A stretch of DNA of 64,000 nt from Amycolatopsis sp. 2-15. Lineage in GTDB: Bacteria > Actinomycetota > Actinomycetes > Mycobacteriales > Pseudonocardiaceae. Positions 32,861 to 42,056 of the stretch are shown here, in pieces. Location of the stretch: positions 4,436,501 through 4,500,500 of the forward strand of contig NZ_CP127294.1 in assembly GCF_030285625.1 (NCBI RefSeq), written 5' to 3'. Numbering within the stretch: position 1 is the first letter of the stretch; each line of letters starts with the position of its first letter. The notes beneath the pieces were generated by a model. It had not been told where the DNA came from. It saw only the letters and a list, made by a program, of their open reading frames with translations, and made no database searches. The translations under genes and the position numbers were made by a program.

Positions 32861-33674
32861 CGGCAGCAAGGGCTTGCACAGCATACGACCGTCCAAACAA
32901 GACAGCATGCACCAGCAGCGGAAACAACTGATGCAGCGCCACCCGCGCCCGCCACCCGGCGGCCAGCGGTGCGGCCGAGTCGTAAGCCGCGAGCATCTCC
33001 TCCAAGTGCGGGCAGCCGAACAGGTGGAGCATCGCGAGATCCGTCTCGCGGTGCCCACCATGGGCGGCCGGGTCGATGAGGCAGACCCCGTCCGCGGTCC
33101 ACAAGACGTTGCCGTTCCACAAATCCCCGTGTAACCGCGCGGGAGGTTCGGCTGGGCCGGCAACGGAAGCAAAAAGCGAACACGCCCGTTCGAATACCCC
33201 AGCCTCGCCACCATCCAGCACCCCGCCGTCCACCGCACGCCGCACGTACGGCAAGACCCGCTGCTCCGCATACCACCGCGGCCACTCGGCGCCGGTCACG
33301 TTCGCCATCGGGGCCCGTCCGATCCACGCCTCCACCGGCCCACCCGGCGGCGGCGAACCGAACGCCGGCGCCCCGGCCGCGTGCAACCGGGCCAGGCCGA
33401 GCCCGAACGACCGCGCCGCGGCGACCGTCGGACGGGCACTGACAACGTGGTCCAGAACCAGCCACTCGTCGTCGAAGCCACGCACACCAACCACCGGCAC
33501 CGCGTCAGCCGAAGCCAGCCACCGCAACCCCGCCGCCTCCGCCACTGCCGCGCCAGGCGCGTGCTTCACCACCACCCACCCGTCGGCCACCTCGGCTTCC
33601 ACCAAAGAACCCGACGAGCGCGTACGCACGACCTCAAGACCCGTCAGCCGGGCGGCAACCTCAGCAGCACTCAC
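32844..33674 (-). CDS. fructosamine kinase / aminoglycoside phosphotransferase-like protein
   Basis: A 276-residue kinase-fold protein of the fructosamine-3-kinase type. The catalytic loop is LHGDLWNGNVLW (Asp in HGD, Asn in NGN), followed by the metal-binding ID in LIDPAAHGGHRETDLAML, and the helical C-terminus is typical (LFPLLVHAVLFGRSY). Family members phosphorylate ketoamines on glycated proteins and so start deglycation. GTG 33674 overlaps by 4 bases (GTGA) the stop of the upstream desaturase-reductase gene, giving one transcript. Why a protein-repair kinase is coupled to a lipid-type oxygenase is not evident. Confidence 0.85.
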   Translation of the reverse strand: MSAAEVAARLTGLEVVRTRSSGSLVEAEVADGWVVVKHAPGAAVAEAAGLRWLASADAVPVVGVRGFDDEWLVLDHVVSARPTVAAARSFGLGLARLHAAGAPAFGSPPPGGPVEAWIGRAPMANVTGAEWPRWYAEQRVLPYVRRAVDGGVLDGGEAGVFERACSLFASVAGPAEPPARLHGDLWNGNVLWTADGVCLIDPAAHGGHRETDLAMLHLFGCPHLEEMLAAYDSAAPLAAGWRARVALHQLFPLLVHAVLFGRSYAVQALAAARELL

Positions 33675-35737
33675 CGGTCGTAATCGACCGCCAGCTCAGG
33701 CGTCGTCGGGCGGGCGCGGCACGTCAGGATCCGGTTGTCCGCCACATCCGCCTCGGTCAGCGCGTACTGCACGTCCATGTCCACGCGCCCGCGCACCAGC
33801 TTCGCCACGCAGCTCCCGCACGCGCCGCCGGTACACGAATACGGCACGTCGAGCCGGGCGCGCAAAGAAGCATCCAGCACGGTTTCGCCCGGCTGCGTCA
33901 CGATGTCCGTCACGTGCCGCCCGACGGTGACCGACAGGGCGGCCGGCGAACCTTCCGGGCTGCGGGCCGGAGCTCCGGCGAAGAGCTCGAACTGCACGTC
34001 CTCGTCGGGGACGTAGGCCTCGCGCAGGGTGCGCCGCGCCAGGTCGAGCAGGCCGGGCGGGCCGCAGAGGAACCACTGGTCGACCTTGGCCGGGTGGAGG
34101 CGGTTCTGCAGCAGCGCGCGCAGCCGGGTGGCGTCGAGGCGGCCGCGGCGGTAGCGCTCGTGGGAGATCGCGAGAGCCTCGCCGACGGTGTCGAAGTGGC
34201 GCACGGGACGGTGGGCGTGCAGGTCGGGATCGCGTTCGTCGGTGCGGAAGTGGACCACGTGCAGCCGGCCGGCCCACTCGCGGGCCAGGGCGCTGATCTC
34301 GTCGGCGAACATCGTCGTCGCGCCGGAAGTGTTGACGTACAACAGGGTCGCGCGGCTGTGGGCCTCCGCGCGCAGGGTGCTGGACAGGATCGACAGCACC
34401 GGCGTGATCCCGCTGCCGGCCGCCAGCACGACGTAGTGCGCAGAACGGTCCGGGCACGGCGAGAGCGTGAAGCCGCCCGAAGGTGGCAGCACTTCGAGCA
34501 TGTCGCCCGGCTTCAGCCGCGAAGTCGCGAACGGTGAGAAAGTGCCGCCCTCACGGCGTTTCACCGCGATCTGCAACGACGTCGAACCGGCGGGGGAGCA
34601 GAGGGAGTACGTGCGCCGGACCACGGTGCCGTCCACTGTCGTGCGCACGACCACGTGCTGGCCGGGCACGTGGCGGAACGTCTCGTGCAGCTGCTCGGGC
34701 ACGTCGAAGGTGATCGCCACCGCGTCCTGGGCGATCGGTTCCACGGCACGGACCCGCAACGCGTGGAAGCGCCGCGGCCCGCGCCGCAACGGTTCCGGCG
34801 CGGGCGCCTTCTCGAAGCACTCGGTGAGCCGCCGCCACGCGCGGTACTCGGCGGCCGTCAGCTCGCGGCCCCACGCCGTGGTGATCGGGACCTCGCGCGC
34901 CAGGTACGCGTCGCGGTTGTCCTTCCACGCGCGCACGTAGCGGTAGAACGGGATCGCCGGGTGAAGGTGGTGCACCAGGTGGTAGTTCTGGTACAGCATG
35001 ATCGGCGTCATCAGCCACTCCAGCCCCACGCGCACCCGCGTGGCGCCGAAGCGGTTCTCCGCCAGGCCGTGGTGGGGCAGCCAGTCGAACCACCACGCCA
35101 GCAGCGCGAGCCCGAGCTGCTGCGGGATCAGGTAGACCACCAGCAGTTCCCAGCCGCGGCCGCACGCGACCACGGTGACCACCATGGCGGCGAACGCCAC
35201 CAGTGCCACGAGCGTCTCCGCGCGCTCGGGGCGGGGCCGGTCGTGCACGCGGCGGGAGTAGAAGCGCACGTACCAGAAGTCGATCGTCAGCCAGCGGAAC
35301 GGCAGCTGCCACCACGGACCCTGCGAGGTCCACGCGTCGGGATCGGTGCTCGCGTCGGCATTGGTGTAACGGTGGTGCTCGAGGTGGATGAAACGCAGGA
35401 ACGGGAACGAGCCGTACGCCGCGACGAACAGCATCGCCAGCCGGCCGAGCACCTCGTTGAGCCACGTGAGTTTCCCGGCCGCGTGGTGGGCCGACTCGTG
35501 CGCGACGGTGAACATCGTGAACGTGACGAGCGCGTGCAGCGGGATCGTCACCCACAGGGGCGCGAAGCCGCACAACAAGAGCCACGTGGCCGTGCCCCAC
35601 ACCGCGAGACCGCCCGCGAACAGGGCGAGCGTGGGCACTGACGCGGGCGCGAGCGGGATCCGGGGACTGGGCACGGCGGCGCGCTCGGGCGCCGCGGGCT
35701 CTTCCCCGGCGCCGAGCCGGCTGTCGACGACGGGCAT
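33671..35737 (-). CDS. membrane desaturase/hydroxylase fused to ferredoxin-type reductase
   Basis: A 688-residue fusion. Residues 35-320 form a membrane di-iron desaturase/hydroxylase with all three histidine boxes: H80-ESA-HH, H118-LE-HH and NYHLVHH (H253, H256, H257), plus DWLPHHG near 220. From about 325 an FNR-like reductase follows, with the FAD motif RRTYSLCSPAG and NAD motif AAGSGITPVLSIL. It ends in a plant-type [2Fe-2S] domain (SCTGGACGSC, TCRARP). The protein therefore carries its own electron chain from NAD(P)H to the di-iron site. Start ATG 35737. Divergent from a TetR regulator, coupled to a kinase gene. The substrate (acyl lipid, sterol or carotenoid-like) is unknown. Confidence 0.88.
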   Translation of the reverse strand: MPVVDSRLGAGEEPAAPERAAVPSPRIPLAPASVPTLALFAGGLAVWGTATWLLLCGFAPLWVTIPLHALVTFTMFTVAHESAHHAAGKLTWLNEVLGRLAMLFVAAYGSFPFLRFIHLEHHRYTNADASTDPDAWTSQGPWWQLPFRWLTIDFWYVRFYSRRVHDRPRPERAETLVALVAFAAMVVTVVACGRGWELLVVYLIPQQLGLALLAWWFDWLPHHGLAENRFGATRVRVGLEWLMTPIMLYQNYHLVHHLHPAIPFYRYVRAWKDNRDAYLAREVPITTAWGRELTAAEYRAWRRLTECFEKAPAPEPLRRGPRRFHALRVRAVEPIAQDAVAITFDVPEQLHETFRHVPGQHVVVRTTVDGTVVRRTYSLCSPAGSTSLQIAVKRREGGTFSPFATSRLKPGDMLEVLPPSGGFTLSPCPDRSAHYVVLAAGSGITPVLSILSSTLRAEAHSRATLLYVNTSGATTMFADEISALAREWAGRLHVVHFRTDERDPDLHAHRPVRHFDTVGEALAISHERYRRGRLDATRLRALLQNRLHPAKVDQWFLCGPPGLLDLARRTLREAYVPDEDVQFELFAGAPARSPEGSPAALSVTVGRHVTDIVTQPGETVLDASLRARLDVPYSCTGGACGSCVAKLVRGRVDMDVQYALTEADVADNRILTCRARPTTPELAVDYDR

Positions 35738-35782
35738 CGAGCGGTCTCCTCGGTCGATCGCTCCTGGCCAAGCGCTGACAAC

Positions 35783-35807
35783 TTAGACAACCGCACGGGG
35801 TTTGTAA
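35783..35807. promoter_or_regulatory. imperfect inverted repeat in desaturase/TetR divergent promoter
   Basis: TTAGACAAC and GGTTTGTAA flank 7 bp in the 154-bp gap between the divergent fusion enzyme and TetR genes (about 6 of 9 arm positions symmetric). The location is right for a TetR-family operator overlapping the promoters. The symmetry is weak. Confidence 0.35.
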
Positions 35808-35891
35808 ATCGGTTTGGCACGGATTCAGGGGTGCGTCCTGGTCAGTGGCTGCGCAGGCCGTCGTCGCTAAGCTCACTTCCCGTGAAATCCG

Positions 35892-36473
35892 GTGTCGCCG
35901 AGGAGTCCCCGGGGCGCGCGCTCGCGGGAGCGGCTGCTTGCGGCCGCGGCCGAGCTGACGAGCGCGGGCGGCTGGGCGAACCTCACGATGGGCCGGCTCG
36001 CGGCCGACCTCGGCGTGAGCCGCCAGACCGTCTACAACGAGGTGGGCTCCAAGGGCGGGCTGGCCGAGGCCCTCGTGCTGCGCGAGACCGACAAGCTCGC
36101 CGGCACCGTTGGCCAGATCCTCGCGAACCACCCGGGTGACGCGGCCGAGGGCGTCACCGCCGCGTTCTGCCACATCGTGGCGGCCGCGCGCGTGAACCCG
36201 CTGCTGAAGACCGTGCTGGGCGGCCAGGACGGCGACGAGCTGCTGCCGCTCATCACCACGCGTTCGCAGGCCGTGCTGGAGCGCGCCGTGACCGCGGTGA
36301 CGCCCGTGTTGCGGGCGCAGTACCCGGACCGCGGGTTGTCGGAAGAGGAGTGGTCCGTCTTCGCCGAGACGTTCGTCCGGCTCCTGCTCAGCCACGTGGT
36401 GCAGCCCGGCGGGCCGGTCGAGCGGACGGCCACGAGCGTGCGCTGGGTGCTCGGGCGGATGCTCGACCGCTGA
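35892..36473 (+). CDS. TetR family transcriptional regulator
   Basis: A 193-residue TetR regulator. The N-terminal HTH (ANLTMGRLAADLGVSRQTVYNEVGSKGGLAEAL, about residues 28-60) has the usual TVY recognition motif. The rest is the helical ligand/dimer domain. GTG 35892 is the chosen start; other upstream starts are out of frame. Divergent from the desaturase-reductase, which it most likely represses until a hydrophobic ligand is present. The last helix ends RWVLGRMLDR. It precedes the trigger factor gene but is not likely part of that operon (138-bp gap). Confidence 0.88.
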   Translation: MSPRSPRGARSRERLLAAAAELTSAGGWANLTMGRLAADLGVSRQTVYNEVGSKGGLAEALVLRETDKLAGTVGQILANHPGDAAEGVTAAFCHIVAAARVNPLLKTVLGGQDGDELLPLITTRSQAVLERAVTAVTPVLRAQYPDRGLSEEEWSVFAETFVRLLLSHVVQPGGPVERTATSVRWVLGRMLDR

Positions 36474-36524
36474 TCGGGAGGGGTGTCAGGGTGCCCCCGA
36501 CCAGGTCCGGTGAGGCCAAGGGCC

Positions 36525-36558
36525 TAGACTCGGTCGTCCCGGTCGGCAGGTGACCGGG
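36525..36558 (+). promoter_or_regulatory. probable tig promoter -10 and 5' leader hairpin
   Basis: TAGACT at 36525-36530 is a good -10 (TAnnnT); no clear -35 is visible. CCCGGTC (36538-36544) pairs with GACCGGG (36552-36558), a 7-bp hairpin just after the likely transcription start and before the TTG start of tig. Confidence 0.4.
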
Positions 36559-36611
36559 ACCGTCCTGACGGACTGTCCAACCCCCATTGTTTACCGCTCG
36601 AGGAGAAGACC

Positions 36612-38000
36612 TTGAAGAGCACCGTCGAGCAGCTCAGCCCGACGCGAGTCAAGATCAATGTCGAGGTGCCGTTCGACGAGCTCAAGCCGAACTTCGACCG
36701 CGCCTACCGCAAGATCGCCGAACAGGTGCGCATCCCGGGCTTCCGGCCCGGCAAGGCGCCCGCTCGCGTCCTGGAAAGCCGGATCGGCCGTGCGCCGGTG
36801 CTCGACGAGGTCGTCAACGAAGCCATCCCGGCCAAGTACATCGAGGCCGTCCGGGCCGGCGAGGTCCGCACGCTGGGCCAGCCGGAGTTCGAGGTGACGA
36901 AGCTCGAGGACCGCGATGTCCTGGAGTTCAGCGCCGAGGTCGACGTGCGGCCGGAGATCGCGCTGCCCGACCTCGAAGGCCTCGAGGTGAGCGTCGACGA
37001 CGTCGAGACCACCGACGCGGAGGTCGACGAGCAGCTCGACGAGCTGCGCGCCCGCTTCGGCACCCTGACCGGTGTCGAGCGCCCGGCCGAGAACGGCGAC
37101 TTCGTGTCCATCGACCTGTCGGCCGCGGTCGACGGCACCGCGGTGGAGGAGGCCTCCACCACCGGCTTGTCCTACGAGATCGGCTCCGGCCAGCTCGTGG
37201 ACGGCATCGACGAGGCCATCGTCGGCGCGAGCCAGGGCGAGACGAAGACCTTCACCACCAAGCTCGTGGCCGGCGAGTTCGCCGGGCAGGACGCCGAGGT
37301 CACCGTCACCCTGCAGTCGGTCAAGCAGCGTGAGCTGCCGGAGGCCGACGACGAGTTCGCGCAGCTCGCGAGCGAGTTCGACACCGTTGAAGAACTGCGC
37401 TCCGACCTTCGCGAGCGGCTCGGCCGCGTGAAGAAGATGCAGCAGGGCGTGCAGGCGCGCGACCAGATCCTCGACATCCTCCTGGAGCGCACCGAGGTGC
37501 CGATCCCGGAGAAGGTGCTCGAGGCCGAGATCGAGAACCGCAAGCACGACGCGGTGCACCCGTTCGACCACGACGAGGAAAAGTTCGCCCAGGCGCTCGA
37601 GGCCGAAGGCCGTACCCTGGACGAGTTCAACGCCGAGGTCCAGGAGGAGTCGGAGAAGGCGGTGCGCACCCAGCTGCTGCTGGACACGATCGCCGACAAC
37701 GAGAAGACCTCCGTCAACGACGGCGAGCTCACCGAGCGCATCATGTACCAGGCCCAGCGCTTCGGCATCAGCCCGGACGAGTACGTGCAGCGCGCCCAGC
37801 AGTCGGGCCAGCTGACCGCGATCTACGCCGACGTGCGCCGCGGCAAGGCGCTGGCGTCGGTGGTCCGGGGTACGACCGTGAAGGACGCCTCGGGCGCGGA
37901 GGTCGACCTGACCGAGCTGTTCGGCGCCGACGAGGCTGACGCCCCGGCCGGCGACGAGACGCAGGTCACCGAGGAAGCGGCCGCGACCCCTGCGGAGTGA
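36612..38000 (+). CDS. tig: trigger factor chaperone
   Basis: A 462-residue ribosome-associated folding chaperone with prolyl isomerase activity. The N-terminal ribosome-binding domain has VRIPGFRPGKAPARV (signature GFRxGxxP, about residues 43-50). The FKBP-like PPIase domain is at about 160-245 (GDFVSIDLSAAVDG to FAGQDAEVTVTLQSVK). The helical C-terminal domain ends in an acidic tail. TTG 36612 is the start, preceded by AGGAGA, and aligns with the family N-terminus MKSTVEQLSPTRVKI. The neighbours clpP1, clpP2 and clpX follow in the order conserved in actinobacteria. Confidence 0.96.
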   Translation: MKSTVEQLSPTRVKINVEVPFDELKPNFDRAYRKIAEQVRIPGFRPGKAPARVLESRIGRAPVLDEVVNEAIPAKYIEAVRAGEVRTLGQPEFEVTKLEDRDVLEFSAEVDVRPEIALPDLEGLEVSVDDVETTDAEVDEQLDELRARFGTLTGVERPAENGDFVSIDLSAAVDGTAVEEASTTGLSYEIGSGQLVDGIDEAIVGASQGETKTFTTKLVAGEFAGQDAEVTVTLQSVKQRELPEADDEFAQLASEFDTVEELRSDLRERLGRVKKMQQGVQARDQILDILLERTEVPIPEKVLEAEIENRKHDAVHPFDHDEEKFAQALEAEGRTLDEFNAEVQEESEKAVRTQLLLDTIADNEKTSVNDGELTERIMYQAQRFGISPDEYVQRAQQSGQLTAIYADVRRGKALASVVRGTTVKDASGAEVDLTELFGADEADAPAGDETQVTEEAAATPAE

Positions 38001-38009
38001 CGCTGTAAG

Positions 38010-38051
38010 CGAACTTGGGCGGTGTCGGGCATTCCGCACCGCCCGAGTTCG
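38010..38051 (+). terminator. terminator hairpin after tig
   Basis: CGAACTTGGGCGGTG (38010-38024) pairs with CACCGCCCGAGTTCG (38037-38051), 14 of 15 positions, with a 12-base loop, 10 bases after the tig stop. No T-run follows, as often in high-GC Gram-positives. Confidence 0.7.
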
Positions 38052-38092
38052 TTAGGGTCGGTTGCAAGATCTCAAGCATCTGAACACGACAG

Positions 38093-38120
38093 CGGTGGCC
38101 GACACGACGAAGGGCCACCG
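38093..38120 (+). promoter_or_regulatory. hairpin in 5' leader of clpP1
   Basis: CGGTGGCC and GGCCACCG (12-base loop) form a perfect 8-bp stem about 25 bases before the clpP1 start. It could be a leader structure or regulator site; I do not see a convincing ClgR box. Confidence 0.3.
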
Positions 38121-38142
38121 CCGGCGAAAAAGGCAGGCAGAC

Positions 38143-38742
38143 GTGAAGCAGCACATGCCCGAGGGGCGGACCGGCACCTCCGGACTCACCCTCACCGACT
38201 CGGTGTTCGAGCGGTTGCTCCAGGAGCGCATCGTCGTCCTCGGCTCCGAGGTCAACGACGAGATCGCCAACCGGATCACCGCGCAGCTGTTGCTGCTCGA
38301 CGCGGACGACGGTGAGTCCGACATCCGGTTCTACATCAACTCGCCGGGTGGCTCGGTCACCGCCGGGTTCGCCATCTACGACACCATGCAGCTCATCCGC
38401 CCGGACGTCGCCACGTACGCCATGGGTATGGCGGCCTCGATGGGACAGTTCCTGCTCTCGTCGGGCACGCCGGGCAAGCGGTACGCGCTCCCGCACGCCA
38501 GGATCCTGATGCACCAGCCGTCGGCGGGTGTCGGCGGTACCGCGTCCGACATCGCGATCCAGGCGGATCTGTACAACAAGTGGAAGCAGGAGCTCGCCCG
38601 CATCACGGCCGAGCAGACCGGGCAGACCACCGAGCAGATCGTCAAGGACGGCGACCGCGACCGCTGGTTCACGGCGCAGGAGGCGAAGGAATACGGCTTC
38701 GTCGACCACGTGCTGTCGGCCGGCATCACCTCGAACAACTGA
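38143..38742 (+). CDS. clpP1: ATP-dependent Clp protease proteolytic subunit 1
   Basis: A 199-residue serine peptidase subunit. The catalytic triad is visible: Ser99 (GMAASMG), His124 (ARILMHQPS) and Asp173 (DRDRWFTA). The oligomerisation handle region and [13 protein letters not shown] are typical. GTG 38143 is chosen (an ATG at 38155 is also possible); the frame is open to 38062, but that part is leader sequence with a hairpin. In actinobacteria ClpP1 and ClpP2 form a mixed tetradecamer with ClpX or ClpC1. Followed by clpP2 after 25 bases, one operon. Confidence 0.95.
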   Translation: MKQHMPEGRTGTSGLTLTDSVFERLLQERIVVLGSEVNDEIANRITAQLLLLDADDGESDIRFYINSPGGSVTAGFAIYDTMQLIRPDVATYAMGMAASMGQFLLSSGTPGKRYALPHARILMHQPSAGVGGTASDIAIQADLYNKWKQELARITAEQTGQTTEQIVKDGDRDRWFTAQEAKEYGFVDHVLSAGITSNN

Positions 38743-38767
38743 GCGCGAAGCACACAGGAGACCTCTC

Positions 38768-39421
38768 ATGAGCAATTTCCGGCTCCCGGGTGACTTCCGG
38801 GCTCCGCAGACTCCGCAGTCGCGGTACATCCTGCCGTCGTACGTCGAGCGGACCAGCTACGGCGTCAAGGAGTCCAACCCGTACAACAAGCTGTACGAGG
38901 AGCGGACGATCTTCCTCGGCGTGCAGGTGGACGACGCGTCGGCCAACGACGTGATGGCCCAGCTGCTGCACCTCGAGCACGAGGACCCGGACCGCGACAT
39001 CAGCATCTACATCAACTCCCCGGGTGGGTCGTTCACGTCGCTGATGGCGATCTACGACACCATGCAGTACATCCGCCCGGACATCTCCACGGTGTGCCTC
39101 GGCCAGGCCGCTTCGGCCGCCGCGGTGCTGCTGGCGGCCGGCACGCCGGGCAAGCGCATGGCGCTGCCCAACGCGCGCGTGCTGATCCACCAGCCGGCCA
39201 CCGAGGGCACCTACGGGCAGGTCTCGGACCTGGAGATCCAGGCCAACGAGATCCAGCGCGTGCGCCGCCAGATGGAGGTCATCCTGGCGAAGCACACGAA
39301 CAAGGAGCCCGACCAGATCAGGGCCGACATCGAGCGGGACAAGATCCTGACCGCCGACGAGGCCAAGGCCTACGGCCTGATCGACGAGGTCCTTCCGTAC
39401 CGGAAGGCCTCCGCCAACTGA
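38768..39421 (+). CDS. clpP2: ATP-dependent Clp protease proteolytic subunit 2
   Basis: A 217-residue paralogue of clpP1 with an N-terminal extension ([10 protein letters not shown]) typical of ClpP2. Triad: Ser116 (QAASAAAV), His141 (ARVLIHQPA) and Asp191 (IERDKILTA). ATG 38768 follows AGGAGA. Expected to form the ring that docks the ATPase in mixed ClpP1P2. A strong terminator follows the gene, so clpX is transcribed separately or by read-through. Confidence 0.95.
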   Translation: MSNFRLPGDFRAPQTPQSRYILPSYVERTSYGVKESNPYNKLYEERTIFLGVQVDDASANDVMAQLLHLEHEDPDRDISIYINSPGGSFTSLMAIYDTMQYIRPDISTVCLGQAASAAAVLLAAGTPGKRMALPNARVLIHQPATEGTYGQVSDLEIQANEIQRVRRQMEVILAKHTNKEPDQIRADIERDKILTADEAKAYGLIDEVLPYRKASAN

Positions 39422-39428
39422 TCACGGG

Positions 39429-39462
39429 GCCGGTGCGTGGCGAATCGGCGACACGCACCGGC
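39429..39462 (+). terminator. terminator hairpin after clpP2
   Basis: GCCGGTGCGTG (39429-39439) pairs perfectly with CACGCACCGGC (39452-39462), 12-base loop, 7 bases after the clpP2 stop. Confidence 0.75.
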
Positions 39463-39655
39463 TCTCTGGTCTAGTGTCGACCTCTGACGTGCCATCTGCT
39501 CGCCCGGGTGTTCCCGCTCGCGGCTTCGGACGGGTACCGTCAGTGGCAGTGCGTGAAGCTCCGGTCGGTCGGCGCGAAAGCAGCCGGCTCCCGGCCGGAG
39601 CGGCAAGACAGTGTCAGGTGCGTACCGCGCACCGGAGGGGACGAGGTCAACGGCC

Positions 39656-40951
39656 ATGGCACGGATCGGTGACGGCGGCGACCTGCTGAAGTGTTCTTTC
39701 TGCGGGAAGAGCCAAAAGCAGGTGAAGAAGCTCATTGCCGGCCCCGGGGTCTACATCTGCGATGAGTGCATCGACCTCTGCAACGAGATCATCGAAGAGG
39801 AGCTGGCCGAAGCCGGCGAGGTGAAGCTCGACGAGCTGCCCAAGCCCGCGGACATTCGCGAGTTCCTCGAGCAGTACATCATCGGCCAGGACGACGCGAA
39901 GAAGACGCTCGCGGTCGCGGTGTACAACCACTACAAGCGCATCCAGGCCGACGACAAGGCCGGGCCGAAGGACTCCAAGGACGAGCCGGTCGAGCTGGCG
40001 AAGTCGAACATCCTGATGCTCGGGCCGACCGGTACCGGCAAGACCTACCTGGCGCAGACGCTCGCGAAGCTGCTGAACGTGCCGTTCGCCATCGCGGACG
40101 CCACGGCGCTGACCGAGGCCGGCTACGTGGGTGAGGACGTCGAGAACATCCTCCTCAAGTTGATCCAGGCCGCCGACTACGACGTGAAGCGCGCCGAGAC
40201 GGGCATCATCTACATCGACGAGGTCGACAAGATCGCCCGCAAGTCGGAGAACCCGTCGATCACGCGCGATGTGTCGGGCGAGGGCGTGCAGCAGGCGCTG
40301 CTGAAGATCCTCGAGGGCACCACGGCGTCGGTGCCGCCCCAGGGCGGGCGCAAGCACCCGCACCAGGAGTTCATCCAGATCGACACCACGAACGTGCTGT
40401 TCATCGTGGCCGGTGCGTTCGCGGGGCTCGAGAAGATCATCAACGAGCGTGTCGGCAAGCGCGGCCTCGGCTTCGGCGCGGAGATCCGCACCAAGGCCGA
40501 GATCGAGGGCAGCGACGTCTTCTCCGAGACGATGCCCGAGGACCTGATCAAGTTCGGCCTGATCCCGGAGTTCATCGGCCGCCTCCCGGTGGTCGCCACG
40601 GTGAACCACCTGGACAAGGAGTCGCTGGTCTCGATCCTCACGCAGCCGCGCAACGCTCTGGTGAAGCAGTACAAGAAGCTCTTCGAGATGGACAACGTCG
40701 AGCTCGAGTTCACCGACACGGCGCTCGAGGCCATCGCCGACCAGGCGATGCTGCGCGGCACGGGTGCCCGCGGCCTGCGCGCGATCATGGAGGAAGTCCT
40801 CCAGCCGGTCATGTACGACATCCCGAGCCGCGACGACGTGGCGAAGGTCGTGATCACCGAGCAGACCGTGCGGGAGAACGTGAACCCCACGATCGTCGCG
40901 CGGCAGCCGTCCCGGCGGGCCCGCAGCGAGCGTGGTGAGAAGTCGGCCTGA
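39656..40951 (+). CDS. clpX: ATP-dependent Clp protease ATP-binding subunit ClpX
   Basis: A 431-residue AAA+ unfoldase. The N-terminal zinc-binding domain has C13, C16, C35 and C38 (CSFC, CDEC). Walker A is GPTGTGKT at 123-130, Walker [11 protein letters not shown] follows, and the LGF loop that docks to ClpP is in [12 protein letters not shown]. The C-terminal GLRAIMEE is the AAA+ lid with sensor-2 region. ATG 39656 is chosen since it gives the family N-terminus [13 protein letters not shown]; the frame opens 15 codons upstream. It feeds ssrA-tagged and other substrates into ClpP1P2. Confidence 0.96.
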   Translation: MARIGDGGDLLKCSFCGKSQKQVKKLIAGPGVYICDECIDLCNEIIEEELAEAGEVKLDELPKPADIREFLEQYIIGQDDAKKTLAVAVYNHYKRIQADDKAGPKDSKDEPVELAKSNILMLGPTGTGKTYLAQTLAKLLNVPFAIADATALTEAGYVGEDVENILLKLIQAADYDVKRAETGIIYIDEVDKIARKSENPSITRDVSGEGVQQALLKILEGTTASVPPQGGRKHPHQEFIQIDTTNVLFIVAGAFAGLEKIINERVGKRGLGFGAEIRTKAEIEGSDVFSETMPEDLIKFGLIPEFIGRLPVVATVNHLDKESLVSILTQPRNALVKQYKKLFEMDNVELEFTDTALEAIADQAMLRGTGARGLRAIMEEVLQPVMYDIPSRDDVAKVVITEQTVRENVNPTIVARQPSRRARSERGEKSA

Positions 40952-41015
40952 GCCGTTAGCCGATCGGCTTGAGCCGTTTGCGGGAGTCCGCTGCCAGGCT
41001 GTTCGCGGCACGCGC

Positions 41016-41021
41016 GATAAT
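41016..41021 (+). promoter_or_regulatory. -10 element for a leaderless transcript
   Basis: GATAAT at 41016-41021, with ATG 41029 seven bases downstream, fits a -10 whose transcript starts at or near the start codon. No ribosome binding site is present. Confidence 0.45.
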
Positions 41022-41028
41022 GGACAGG

Positions 41029-41451
41029 ATGACAACCGTGCCGCTGACCGCAGCCCCAGGGGACAACGCCACCACCTCGGTGCCGGACGTGGATGACGCC
41101 GCTTCGCCTCCGTCAGCCTCGGCCGATGCGCCGCTGACCCCGTCGGTGGGCATCGTCGAGCTGAGCGAGCGCGTCGTCGCGTCCGTCCTGACGCGCTTCC
41201 CGTGGCTGTACCGCGCGGGCAACATCCTGCTGGCCGCCCTTGCCGTCGTCTGCCTGGTGGCAGTGGCCACGCGGTTGTCGGCGCTGCCGTTGATCCCGTT
41301 GCCGTTGTTCGCCTTGGCCTGGTACTTCCTGCGCTTCCTGCGCGCGGCGGAGACCCGCCGGCTGCAACTGCGGTGGGCCCTGCTGACCGCGCTGGCGACG
41401 ATGGTGGGGTTCTGGTTGATCTCGGTCGTGGCTCGGTGGGTTTCTTCCTGA
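41029..41451 (+). CDS. small membrane protein, unknown function
   Basis: A 140-residue protein with a Ser/Pro/Ala-rich N-terminal half (about 50 residues) and three hydrophobic segments (NILLAALAVVCLVAVATRL, LIPLPLFALAWYFLRFL and LLTALATMVGFWLISVVA). ATG 41029 is chosen: a GATAAT lies just upstream and no ribosome site exists, so a leaderless start is likely. The gene is 77 bp after clpX on the same strand. No family recognised. Confidence 0.65.
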   Translation: MTTVPLTAAPGDNATTSVPDVDDAASPPSASADAPLTPSVGIVELSERVVASVLTRFPWLYRAGNILLAALAVVCLVAVATRLSALPLIPLPLFALAWYFLRFLRAAETRRLQLRWALLTALATMVGFWLISVVARWVSS

Positions 41452-41475
41452 GGCTCGTGGTGCGCCGCTGACCGT

Positions 41476-41966
41476 TCAGCACGGCCCTCGATAGGTGACG
41501 GCGGCGTCGCGGGCGGTGGCCACCGCGGGAGCGGTCAGCGCGTTGATCACGGTCGCGATCGGCGTCCCGTCTGCAAGTTTCTGCTTCGCCTCCTCGGCCG
41601 CTGTGATGACCGTGCGGACATTGCGCATCACGTCTGCGGGCAGCTGCTTCCACCGCAGCAGGCGGACGCCGGTCGCGGCCATGTTGCTGACGGCCGAGGT
41701 GATGTCCGGCCGTGCCGGTGTCTCGTTGCTGGACAGGCGGATTGTCTCGAGGTCGAAATAGCCCCCGGCGATCGCATCGAAGGCGTTGAGGTCTTCGCGG
41801 TAGTCGGGTCCTGACGGATCGGCGGATTCCGGCGCTGACGACGAAGCTCGCGTGGACTCGCCGGAGCGGGTATGCCTGCTCGTCCGGTCGGCGCGGTTGA
41901 GCCGGTGCCACAGGCCGAACCGGTCACCATCACCAGGACGATGACCATCGCGTGCTTCGGTTTCAC
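41476..41966 (-). pseudogene. lipoprotein gene interrupted by a frameshift
   Basis: Two minus-strand frames combine into one protein-like sequence. The first (from GTG 41966) is a signal peptide with a lipobox-like VTGSAC and a CGTGSTAPTG linker. The second (frame ending at 41476) continues DYREDLNAFDAIAGGYFDLE, DITSAVSNMAATGVRLLRWK and ends VTYRGPC. The switch needs a one-base shift at about 41880-41930. Either the gene is broken or the sequence has an indel. The intact product would be a surface lipoprotein of about 160 residues; no family recognised. Confidence 0.6.
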
Positions 41967-42056
41967 GCTCGGGAGGTTGGGCCCGCTGGTGGGGGACCCT
42001 CCCAAGCAGAACGGTTTCGTGTTGCGCCGCTGAGCGCGGGCGGGCTGGATGGCGGC

